Shown here in pieces: positions 1-6,362 of a DNA stretch of 10,139 bases (the stretch's first letter is position 1; every line of letters begins with the position of its first letter). A program made the position numbers and the translations under genes. The stretch is from an uncultured Rhodospirillales bacterium (lineage in GTDB: Bacteria > Pseudomonadota > Alphaproteobacteria > Acetobacterales > Acetobacteraceae), in assembly GCA_903928045.1 (NCBI GenBank), contig CAIYPH010000003.1:1-10139 (forward strand). The letters are read 5' to 3'. The notes beneath the pieces were generated by a model. The model saw only the letters and a list, made by a program, of their open reading frames with translations, was not told where the DNA came from and searched no databases.

Positions 1-8
1 AATTCTCA

Positions 9-548
9 GTGGAAAATTCCGACCTTCCCGGGTCAGATCTCAACGGAAATCAACAGGCTGAGCATGTCCGGCGTCGTGCCGGCGCAATGCTGCGCCCGCC
101 GCCGCAACTCACCGTCAGCCAATGGGCCGACCAGCATCGAGTGCTGAGCACCCGGGCCTCGTCGGAGCCTGGCCCGTGGCGCACGGCGCGAACGCCGTAT
201 TTGAAGGATATCCTGGACGCCCTGTCCGCCGTGCATCCCGCCCGCCGTGTGGTGTTCATGAAAGGGGCGCAGGTGAACGTGGCGGCGACGCAGACCGGCA
301 ACGCCAACGTCTATGCGGGCTTCGTCCAGCCGCTGGTGGAACCGCTGATCCCCTCGAACCGCTGGTATCTGTTCTCCGATCCCTTCGCCGCGCCGGTCTA
401 TGTCTACGGCTACCTCAATGGCGCCGAGGGACCGCAGGTCACCACCGGCCCGGTCTCCGGGGTCGATGGCGTCGAGGTCTCCGTCATCTTCGACTTCGGG
501 GTCGGCGGCATCGACTGGCGCGGCGCCTGGTTCAATCCGGGCATCTGA
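9..548 (+). pseudogene. Chimeric prophage remnant: terminase large subunit N-terminus fused in frame to major capsid protein C-terminus
   Basis: The 179-residue frame has two unrelated halves. Residues about 30-88 match the N-terminus of GpA-type phage terminase large subunits: an SQWADQHRVLS stretch, then EPGPWRTARTPYL, then VVFMKGAQ, which in intact enzymes leads into the ATPase Walker A. From residue 89 (nt ~273) it becomes the C-terminal ~90 residues typical of a phage major capsid protein, with WYLFSDP, YLNGAEGPQV and FDFGVGGIDWRG motifs. The terminase ATPase and nuclease core, portal, protease and most of the capsid are absent, so neither function can survive. The frame starts with GTG at 9 without a visible ribosome site; it stays open to the window edge, and an ATG at 87 is an alternative start. 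The order terminase, capsid, then DUF2190 protein fits a collapsed morphogenesis operon. Family calls are from motif memory; the break position is good to a few codons. Confidence 0.8.
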
Positions 549-567
549 TCTTCACTATCGAGCATCG

Positions 568-597
568 CAGCAAGGGCGCCTCCGGGTGCCCTTGCTG
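568..597 (+). terminator. Strong intercistronic hairpin with UNCG tetraloop
   Basis: CAGCAAGGGC at 568-577 is the exact reverse complement of GCCCTTGCTG at 588-597. Inside it a G-T wobble and two C-G pairs close a TCCG loop (581-584), which is a cUNCGg-type tetraloop. That gives about 13 pairs. There is no T-tract after it, so it may be a partial terminator, an RNA-stabilising hairpin or a processing site between the capsid remnant and the cement protein gene rather than a simple terminator. It ends 23 bases before the next start codon and leaves the AGGGAGA ribosome site free. Confidence 0.55.
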
Positions 598-619
598 AGT
601 CCAGGGAGACTTCCTCACC

Positions 620-1306
620 ATGAAGAACTTCGTCCAGCCCGGCGACAGCATCAACGTGACCGCCCCCTATGCCGTCACCTCCGGCCAGGGTGTCCTGGTC
701 GGCGGCCTGTTCGGTGTTGCCGCCTTCGACGCCGCCATCAGCGCCGGTCTCGAAATCCAGACCAAGGGCGTGTTCGACCTCACCAAGGAACCGGCGCTGG
801 CCATCGCCCAGGGCGCCCGGGTGTTCTGGGACAACACCAACCGGCGTGTCACCACCACCTCGAACGGCAACTTCCCCATTGGCGCGGCCACCGTGGTGGC
901 GGCGACGTCGGACAGCATTGTGCGTATCTGGATTGACGGCCAGGCGGCGCTTACGCCCGGTTCGATTGCCGCCCGCGTGGTCTCGCTGGTGCCGACCGCG
1001 GCAGCCAGCACCGACCTGACCCTCATTGTGCCGGCCGGGCATCTGCTGCGTATCTCCGAGCGCACTACTGTGGCCTATACCGGCACCACCGTCACCGTGC
1101 AGGTCGGCACTACCGTCGGCGGCGTCGATATCGTCGCGGCGACCGACATCAAGGCGATCGCTTCGCGGGCGCTGACCTTGGTGGACGCCAGCACCGCCGC
1201 CTTCACCCCGCTGCCGGCCGGCACGCTCTATGTCCGCATCGCCCAGACCGGCCAGACCGCGGTCGGTGCCGGACAGCTGATCTTCGAACTGCTGCCGACG
1301 ATCTGA
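620..1306 (+). CDS. DUF2190-family phage capsid cement (decoration) protein with extra C-terminal domain
   Basis: This 228-residue protein is predicted to bind and stabilise the surface of a phage head. Its first ~110 residues have the DUF2190 pattern: an MKNFVQPGD start, a VTSGQGVLVGGLFGVA strand pair, a GVFDLTK element and GARVFWDN followed by the IGAA turn. From about residue 112 to the end is a second beta-rich, Thr/Val/Ala-rich segment without Cys or obvious catalytic residues, ending LIFELLPTI. Single-domain family members are near 110 residues, so this one is about twice as long. The ATG at 620 has AGGGAGA at 603-609, a good ribosome site with 10 bases of spacing. It follows the capsid remnant, its usual place in phage gene order, and the endolysin gene starts 5 bases after its stop, implying one transcript and possible translational coupling. 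The gene looks intact although its neighbours are broken. Confidence 0.75.
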   Translation: MKNFVQPGDSINVTAPYAVTSGQGVLVGGLFGVAAFDAAISAGLEIQTKGVFDLTKEPALAIAQGARVFWDNTNRRVTTTSNGNFPIGAATVVAATSDSIVRIWIDGQAALTPGSIAARVVSLVPTAAASTDLTLIVPAGHLLRISERTTVAYTGTTVTVQVGTTVGGVDIVAATDIKAIASRALTLVDASTAAFTPLPAGTLYVRIAQTGQTAVGAGQLIFELLPTI

Positions 1307-1311
1307 CGGAC

Positions 1312-2046
1312 ATGGACGCAGTTATAACGGCAATTGACGCGGTGATCGGCCGGGAAGGGCGCTACAGCAACGACCCGGCTGATCGTGGTGGCGAGACCAT
1401 GTGGGGGATCACCACTGCCACGGCCCGAGCGGTGGGCTATGCTGGGCTGATGGCGGACATGCCGCGGGACACCGCGGTTGCCATCTACCGGCAGCGCTAC
1501 TGGACCGGGCTGGGCCTCGACCGGTTGGCGACGATCGATCAGGCCCTCGCGGTTCGCCTGCTCGACATCGGCGTCAACATGGGCCCGCCGGTCGGGATTG
1601 GCTTCCTGCAACGGGCGTTGAACGCGCTCAACCGCGGGGGCGTTGACTATCCCGATATCGCCACCGACGGCGTGCTCGGTTCCGTCACGCTCGGCGCGCT
1701 CCAGGCGTTGCTCGCCCGGCGTGGCGATGATGGGCGGCGTTGCGCCGCCGGGAAGGATCTGCGTGACAGTTCCGCGCCCGCCCTCGACGACCAGGAAGCT
1801 GCCGTCCGGCAGTGCCACCGGACCTTCCGGCCGCTTCAGGTCACACGCGAATGTCCTCATCGAGGCTCCCCTCATCCCATCCGCATCCGTCCGCCGCCGC
1901 GTGCGCCGCGACAGGATGGGCTGGCGATTATCGGCGTGTTCGATCCATCGGCACCCAAGGTCAGGCCGATGGGCGGCGGGACATCAACCGCCCCCCCCGG
2001 AGCGGCTCGGCATCGCCGCGGTGAGCTCCGGCGTGTCATAGGCTAG
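1312..2046 (+). CDS. GH108 endolysin, truncated and fused to unrelated antisense sequence
   Basis: Residues 1-138 form most of a glycoside hydrolase family 108 phage lysozyme, which cuts peptidoglycan. The motif REGRYSNDPADRGGETMWGI places the likely catalytic glutamate at residue 15. IYRQRYW follows near residue 59, and then the C-terminal peptidoglycan-binding-like helix bundle (VRLLDIGVNMGPP, LQRALNALN, DGVLGSVTLGALQALLARRG) to about nt 1725. Intact relatives usually continue for another 30-50 residues; here residues 139-244 are Arg/Pro-rich read-through of the complement of an SMP-30 gene, an intergenic gap and the 3' end of the flavoprotein gene. The frame ends at a TAG inside that neighbour. 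The catalytic half is present, but the missing last helices make activity doubtful. The start at 1312, five bases after the cement gene, has only a weak GGA ahead of it, so translation probably depends on coupling. Confidence 0.75.
   Translation: MDAVITAIDAVIGREGRYSNDPADRGGETMWGITTATARAVGYAGLMADMPRDTAVAIYRQRYWTGLGLDRLATIDQALAVRLLDIGVNMGPPVGIGFLQRALNALNRGGVDYPDIATDGVLGSVTLGALQALLARRGDDGRRCAAGKDLRDSSAPALDDQEAAVRQCHRTFRPLQVTRECPHRGSPHPIRIRPPPRAPRQDGLAIIGVFDPSAPKVRPMGGGTSTAPPGAARHRRGELRRVIG
1722..1860 (-). pseudogene. SMP-30/gluconolactonase-family protein, 5' fragment only
   Basis: On the - strand an ATG at 1860 follows GAGGGGAG at a 5-base spacing and opens about 46 residues that match the N-terminus of SMP-30/gluconolactonase/LRE proteins: MRTFACDLKRPEGPVALPDG, then SFLVVEGGRGTVTQI and a GG turn before PPIIAT. 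This is the first blade of the six-bladed propeller, with the RPEGPV metal-site glutamate at residue 12. Homology stops near nt 1722, where the sequence becomes the reverse complement of the endolysin gene. An upstream in-frame ATG at 1875 overlaps the ribosome site and is less likely. It lies 123 bases downstream of the flavoprotein gene in the same direction, so the two may once have been co-transcribed. Full-length relatives are about 280-300 residues and hydrolyse sugar or related lactones; this stub has no active site. Confidence 0.6.
1945..1972 (-). other. Inverted repeat between flavoprotein gene and SMP-30 fragment
   Basis: CCATCGGC at 1945-1952 and GCCGATGG at 1965-1972 form a perfect 8-bp stem around a 12-base loop. 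It lies just after the flavoprotein stop on the - strand. No T-tract follows on either strand, so a terminator role is only a guess; an attenuating or RNA-stabilising hairpin is equally possible. The rest of 1861-1983 shows nothing else recognisable. Confidence 0.3.
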
Positions 2047-3429
2047 GTAGCTTTCATAGTGCCACGCGGCATCCTCGCGAAACAGGTCGCGGCACAATCC
2101 GGCTACCAACCGGCCCAGGCCGAACTTCATGCCGTTCAAGCCCGCCATCGTGGGTCCCATGCTGACCCAACTGCCGCTGCTGCAGAACCGGACATGGCGC
2201 AGCCACGGCGCGGCACCCGGCTCGCGCTCGGTGAACTCATAGCTGCGGCCGAGATAGGGCTGGCGCGCCAGCACCGGGTCATCCTCGCCGGCTGGCGGGA
2301 CAAAGCGGTCGCGCCACCGTGCCGCGACGCCGAGAATCGTGGCCAGTTCCGGCCGCAGCGAGACATCCTGCGAGAAGCCGGTGCCAAAGACGATCCGGTC
2401 GAATTCGAACGACCCCAGCGCGGTCTCCACCATCACCGCCTTGCCCGAGGGCCGGGTCGCGCGCCACGGACAGCCGGGATGGAACCGCAGACCGGGTGCG
2501 GCAATCGCGCGGGCATAGGTGTCGGGCGGCGGCGGGACCTGCAGCGAATACACCCGGCGCATGAACCGCCAGCGATCGAGGTCGTCGAGGTCGCCGAAAT
2601 GACGGAAGAACCCGGTGAACTCGATGCCGCGCATGAAGTTGACGCGCGGCAGTTCCTCGCGCCGCGCAAACACGTCAACGGACGCGGCACCGTGCTCGGC
2701 GGCCACGATGGCATTGTCAAAGGCGGAGGCACCGGCACCGAGAACCCCAACACGGCCGCCCTTCAGGCGCGCCCAGTCGATATCGCGATCCGACGTGTGC
2801 GCCCAGAGGTGGCGCGGCAGATGCTCCCACAATCCCGTCGGCATGGCGGGTTCGCCGCTGCCTTCCAACCCCGTCTGCATCACGACCTTGCGCGCCAGCA
2901 GCACGTCGCCGCCCCCCGCGCACGCAACCTCGACGCGGATCAACCCGTCATCGGGCGCGATGTCCACAACGCGGGTGCCGTTGCGCACCGGAACGCAGAG
3001 GACGCGCCGGAACCAGCGAAGGTAGTCCATCCATGCCTCGCGGGGCACCCGCACCAAGGCGTCCCACCCGGCCGCGCCATGCTGCGCCTCATACCAGGAT
3101 CGGAACGTCACCCCCGCCTGGTCGTTGTCCGGTCCGATCAGTTCCTTGACCGTGCGCAGGGTCGGCATGCGCGCATAGGTCATCCAGGGACCTTCCTCGC
3201 CATCGTCCCGCGCGTCGATCACCAGGATGTTGCGGACGTGCTCGCGCAGCAATCCGAACGCGGTGCCCAACCCGCCCTGGCCGGCGCCGACGATGACCGC
3301 ATCATACACTTGCCGCCCCGACCGATGCGGGACCGGACGTACCCACGGCTTGTTGGGATAGGCAAGGATCTCCAGGTCCTTGGCAATCCGGCGTTCGAGC
3401 GCAGGCAATCCGATGGCAGTGTCGGTCAT
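1984..3429 (-). CDS. FAD/NAD(P)H-dependent flavoprotein monooxygenase (FMO/CzcO-type)
   Basis: This 481-residue protein is a two-dinucleotide-binding flavoprotein, predicted to use NAD(P)H and O2 to oxidise a small substrate in the cytoplasm. A first Rossmann motif VIVGAGQGGLGTA (residues 46-57) binds FAD. A second, VGVLGAGASAFDNA (227-240), binds NAD(P)H. IVFGTGF (346-352) resembles the ATGF-type C-terminal signature of FMO-like enzymes. There is no signal peptide or membrane segment. The start is the ATG at 3429, preceded on the - strand by GGGAG with 7 bases between; the frame stays open far upstream, but that part is antisense to the transporter gene. The last residues, SRSGGGG, come from a run of eight C on the + strand (1991-1998). 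The gene diverges from the ABC importer operon and precedes an SMP-30 fragment, suggesting a shared catabolic pathway. The substrate cannot be told; N-hydroxylation, Baeyer-Villiger or S-oxidation chemistry are all possible. Confidence 0.82.
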   Translation of the reverse strand: MTDTAIGLPALERRIAKDLEILAYPNKPWVRPVPHRSGRQVYDAVIVGAGQGGLGTAFGLLREHVRNILVIDARDDGEEGPWMTYARMPTLRTVKELIGPDNDQAGVTFRSWYEAQHGAAGWDALVRVPREAWMDYLRWFRRVLCVPVRNGTRVVDIAPDDGLIRVEVACAGGGDVLLARKVVMQTGLEGSGEPAMPTGLWEHLPRHLWAHTSDRDIDWARLKGGRVGVLGAGASAFDNAIVAAEHGAASVDVFARREELPRVNFMRGIEFTGFFRHFGDLDDLDRWRFMRRVYSLQVPPPPDTYARAIAAPGLRFHPGCPWRATRPSGKAVMVETALGSFEFDRIVFGTGFSQDVSLRPELATILGVAARWRDRFVPPAGEDDPVLARQPYLGRSYEFTEREPGAAPWLRHVRFCSSGSWVSMGPTMAGLNGMKFGLGRLVAGLCRDLFREDAAWHYESYLAYDTPELTAAMPSRSGGGG

Positions 3430-3451
3430 GGGCCGGCTCCCGGGCAGACGA

Positions 3452-3465
3452 TGGTGGTGCCACCA
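3452..3465. promoter_or_regulatory. Short palindrome upstream of the flavoprotein gene
   Basis: TGGTGG-TG-CCACCA is a 6-bp-arm palindrome centred about 30 bases upstream of the flavoprotein ATG, within the expected leader or promoter of that - strand gene. It could be an operator half-site pair for a local regulator or a chance repeat in GC-rich DNA. No regulator gene is present in the window. Confidence 0.2.
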
Positions 3466-3539
3466 GCATTGCCCAACCCGGCCAGTCGCGCCAGTGCATG
3501 GAACCCGGCGCCACACCGCCGGCTTCGCTGTTTCCGCGC

Positions 3540-3569
3540 TTGACTTGATGGGCCGATCCACCCGAGGAT
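3540..3569 (+). promoter_or_regulatory. Candidate sigma-70-type promoter for the ABC importer operon
   Basis: TTGACT at 3540-3545, preceded by C (the CTTGAC form favoured in alphaproteobacteria), is followed after 18 bases by GAGGAT at 3564-3569, a weak -10 with three consensus matches. It sits 115-145 bases ahead of the binding-protein start, in the only sizeable gap before this five-gene operon. The -35 is convincing; the -10 is not, so confidence is limited. Confidence 0.3.
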
Positions 3570-3684
3570 GGTTGCCTGCCGCCTGGTTGCTCGCCGCTCT
3601 TGGTTTTCTGGACATGGCGTCTCGTCGGCTCAATGCAACCGCGACTGCTGCGGCAGTTCGACGCCGCGAATTGGGGGAAGACCG

Positions 3685-5295
3685 ATGCCAAGCATGTCTC
3701 GGCGCAACTTCGGGTGGCTTGCCGCAGCGATGGTCGTGGCTGCGGGAATCTGGCTTTCGTCGACTCCGACCTGGGCCCAGCCCGCCGCCAAGCGGGGCGG
3801 CACGCTCACCTACGTCGTCTTCCCCGAACCCCCGCTGCTGACCAGCGCCGTTCATACCGCCGGACCCACCGCCCAGGTGTCGCCGAAGATGTTCGACGGG
3901 CTGGTGACCTATGATTTCGACTTCAACCTGAAGCCGCAGCTCGCGCTGAGCTGGCAGGTCGGCGACGACGGCAAGTCGATCCGGTTCAACCTGCGCCCGG
4001 GCGTGAAGTGGCATGACGGCAAGGATTTTACCTCCGCCGATGTCGCCTATTCGCTGCTGAAGGTGTGGAAGGTGGCCCATGGCCGCGGCCGGGCCACATT
4101 CGCCAATGTCACCGATGTCCTGACGCCAGACGCCAATACCGCGATCCTGCAGCTCTCCTCGCCCGCGCCCTACATCATGTATGCGCTGGCCTCGATGGAA
4201 TCGCAGATCGTGCCGAAGCACATCTACGACGGCACCGACCCGCAGACCAACGCCGCGAACAATGCCCCGATCGGCACCGGCCCCTTCAAGTTCGTCGAGT
4301 GGAAGAAGGGCAGCCACATCATCCTGGAGCGCAATCCCGACTACTGGGACCAGCCCAAGCCGTACCTGGACCGGATCATCTTTCGCATCATCCCCGATGC
4401 CGGCGGCCGCGCCGCGGCGTTGGAGGCCAAGGAAGCCGATCTCGTCGGCATGAGCATCGTGCCGCTGAACGACGTGAAGCGGCTGGAGGCGCTGCCCTAC
4501 TTGGCCGTCGAGACCCGGGGATACGAGTATCTCGCCATCGTCAGCTATGTCGGCTTCAACCTGGAGCGCGAGCCGTTCAAGGATGTGCGCGTCCGCCAAG
4601 CCTTCGCGCACGCCATCGACCGCAGCCTAGTGAACCGGCTGATCTGGTTCGGCTATGGCAAGCCGGCGACCGGCCCAATCCACCACGGCCTGGTGAAATC
4701 CTATTCGTCCGATGTGCCGGCCTATCCGCTCGATATCGCCAAGGCCGAGCAGCTTCTCGACGCCGCCGGCTACCCGCGCCGGGCCAATGGCGTGCGGTTC
4801 AAGATCACCCACGACTACCTGCCGTTCGGCGAACAATTCGTGCGGCTGGGCGAATACCTCAAACAGGCGCTCGGCCGGATCGGGGTGGAAGTCGAGATCC
4901 GCAACCAGGACTACGCGACCTGGGCAAAGCGGGTCTATGCCGACCGCGACTTCGACCTGATCACCTTCTTCGCCAACAACGCCTCCGATCCCGTGATCGG
5001 TGTGCAGCGCTTCTACTGGTCGAAGAACTTCCAGCCCGGCGTGGCCTTCTCGAACGGCGCGAAGTATCTCAGCCCCGAGATGGACCGCCTGCTCCAGATC
5101 GTCCAGGCCGAGCCCGACGAGGCCCTACGCAAGGCCGCCTTCGCCGACATGCAGAAACTGGCGATGACCGACCTGCCCTATATCCCGCTGACCCATCTCG
5201 ACATGGTGACGCTGTACAACAAGCGGGTGCGCAACCACACGCTCACCGCCGACGGCATCCACGCGAACTTCGCCGATGTCTATCTCCAGGATTGA
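3685..5295 (+). CDS. Peptide-type ABC transporter substrate-binding protein (SBP family 5), Tat-like signal
   Basis: This 536-residue periplasmic protein captures the substrate and delivers it to the permeases encoded downstream. The N-terminus has a twin-arginine-type signal: SRRNFG at residues 5-10, a hydrophobic stretch WLAAAMVVAAGIWL and a likely cleavage after TWA at residue 31. The mature part shows family 5 (DppA/OppA/NikA) features: KRGGTLTY at its start, an FDGLVTYD element, LRPGVKWHDGKDFTSADV, then IGTGPFKFVEW followed by ERNPDYW, and VRQAFAHAIDR in the second lobe. The length is normal for the family. The ATG at 3685 follows GGGGGAAG at 3673-3680 with 4 bases between; the frame is open upstream to 3568, but that stretch lacks a signal peptide. 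It heads a complete importer operon. The bound ligand could be di- or oligopeptides, a peptide-like opine or another amphiphile; sequence alone does not decide. Confidence 0.9.
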   Translation: MPSMSRRNFGWLAAAMVVAAGIWLSSTPTWAQPAAKRGGTLTYVVFPEPPLLTSAVHTAGPTAQVSPKMFDGLVTYDFDFNLKPQLALSWQVGDDGKSIRFNLRPGVKWHDGKDFTSADVAYSLLKVWKVAHGRGRATFANVTDVLTPDANTAILQLSSPAPYIMYALASMESQIVPKHIYDGTDPQTNAANNAPIGTGPFKFVEWKKGSHIILERNPDYWDQPKPYLDRIIFRIIPDAGGRAAALEAKEADLVGMSIVPLNDVKRLEALPYLAVETRGYEYLAIVSYVGFNLEREPFKDVRVRQAFAHAIDRSLVNRLIWFGYGKPATGPIHHGLVKSYSSDVPAYPLDIAKAEQLLDAAGYPRRANGVRFKITHDYLPFGEQFVRLGEYLKQALGRIGVEVEIRNQDYATWAKRVYADRDFDLITFFANNASDPVIGVQRFYWSKNFQPGVAFSNGAKYLSPEMDRLLQIVQAEPDEALRKAAFADMQKLAMTDLPYIPLTHLDMVTLYNKRVRNHTLTADGIHANFADVYLQD

Positions 5296-5364
5296 CGCGC
5301 GAGCCGGGGCACACGCGTGATCCGCCGAACCAGGGCGCCCATCGGCCAGGCCGCCGCGCGTCGC

Positions 5365-5384
5365 GCCGACTCCGGCCAGTCGGC
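5365..5384 (+). promoter_or_regulatory. Hairpin abutting the first permease start codon
   Basis: GCCGACT (5365-5371) and AGTCGGC (5378-5384) form a perfect 7-bp stem with a CCGGCC loop, ending on the base before the permease ATG at 5385. There is no Shine-Dalgarno sequence between it and the start. Such a structure could reduce permease translation and protect the 3' end of the upstream binding-protein mRNA, matching the usual need for more binding protein than permease. It is not followed by a T-tract, so it is unlikely to stop transcription fully. Confidence 0.45.
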
Positions 5385-6362
5385 ATGAACCGGCTGGGAC
5401 GCTACACGGCGCGGCGCCTGCCACAGACGATCCTGGTTGCGCTGGCCATCGCGATGGTGAACTTCGTGCTGCTTCACCTGATGCCCGGCGACCTCGTCGA
5501 TGTGCTGGCCGGCGAGTCCAACGCCACCGACCGCGCCTATCTCGACGATCTCCGGCGCAAGTTCGGTCTGGACCAGCCGCTGCCGGTCCAGCTGCTGAGC
5601 TATCTCTGGCGCGTCGTCCAGCTCGACCTGGGCTTCTCGTTCCGACACAACATGCCGGTCGCCACCCTGATCCTCGACCGGCTTCCGGCCACCCTGCTGC
5701 TGATGGCCGCGGCAATCGGCCTGGCGGTCCTGCTTGGCGTGGTCTTCGGCGTCACTGCCGCGCGCTTCGTGAACACCGCCATCGATCGGGTCATCTCGGT
5801 GCTAGCCCTAGTGTTCTATGCCACCCCGGTGTTCTGGATCGGCCTGATGATGATCGTGCTCTTCACCATCGAGCTGGGCTGGCTGCCCAGCAGCGGGATG
5901 GCCACGATCGGCGGCTCGGCCTCCGGCATCGCCGCCGTGCTGGACGTGGCGCGGCATATGGTCATGCCGGTTCTTGCCCTGTCGCTGTTCTATGTCGCGC
6001 TGTATGCGCGGATCATGCGCGCCGCGATGCTGGAGGTGCTGCGCCTTGACTACATCGGCGCCGCCCGCGCCAAGGGCCTCACCCGCGGCCAGGCCGCCCG
6101 CCGCCACGCCCTGCCGAACGCCGTACTGCCGATCGTCACCCTCGTCGGCGTGCAGGTCGGGCACATGATGGGCGGCGCCATCCTGGTGGAGACCGTCTTC
6201 GCCTGGCCCGGCATCGGCCGTCTGGCCTTCGAGGCGGTCTTCCAGCGCGACCTCAACCTGCTGCTCGGCATCCTGCTGCTGAGCACGATCATGGTGGTCA
6301 CCATCAATTTCCTGGTCGACCTGCTCTATGCCTGGCTCGACCCACGCATTGAGCTCTCATAG
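5385..6362 (+). CDS. Peptide-type ABC transporter permease, DppB/OppB-like
   Basis: This 325-residue inner-membrane protein is one half of the importer channel. It begins with the typical DppB N-terminus, RYTARRLPQTILVALAI then FVLLHLMPGD, giving a first membrane helix at about residues 14-33. Next is a periplasmic segment with DDLRRKFGLDQPLPVQ and LDLGFSFRHNMPV. Five more helices follow, near residues 103-125, 135-162, 190-210, 246-266 and 294-315. The EAA loop that docks the ATPase is DYIGAARAKGLTRGQAARRH, then ALPNAVLPI (about 222-250), with its conserved glycine. Length and layout are standard. It begins 89 bases after the binding-protein stop, the largest gap in the operon, and its ATG directly follows a hairpin with no ribosome site; no alternative in-frame start fits. 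The next permease begins inside its 3' end. Confidence 0.9.
   Translation: MNRLGRYTARRLPQTILVALAIAMVNFVLLHLMPGDLVDVLAGESNATDRAYLDDLRRKFGLDQPLPVQLLSYLWRVVQLDLGFSFRHNMPVATLILDRLPATLLLMAAAIGLAVLLGVVFGVTAARFVNTAIDRVISVLALVFYATPVFWIGLMMIVLFTIELGWLPSSGMATIGGSASGIAAVLDVARHMVMPVLALSLFYVALYARIMRAAMLEVLRLDYIGAARAKGLTRGQAARRHALPNAVLPIVTLVGVQVGHMMGGAILVETVFAWPGIGRLAFEAVFQRDLNLLLGILLLSTIMVVTINFLVDLLYAWLDPRIELS

Noticed and set aside
410..1065. Overlapping - strand frames opposite the cement protein gene
   Set aside because: Repetitive Gly/Arg-rich composition and no ribosome sites; the + strand gene explains the region.
2059..3543. 494-codon + strand open frame opposite the flavoprotein gene
   Set aside because: It is the antisense shadow of the well-supported flavoprotein: Arg/His/Pro/Ala-rich composition, no domain motifs, and it covers the opposing gene almost exactly. 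Long antisense frames are common in GC-rich DNA.
3430..4611. N-terminal extension of the flavoprotein frame up to 4611
   Set aside because: The extra ~394 residues are antisense to the binding-protein gene and low in complexity; ATG 3429 has its own ribosome site and gives a normal family N-terminus.
4065..5384. Upstream in-frame extension of the first permease across the binding-protein gene
   Set aside because: It reads the binding-protein gene in the wrong frame and yields an Arg/Pro-rich sequence; the permease clearly starts at MNRLGRYTARR at 5385.
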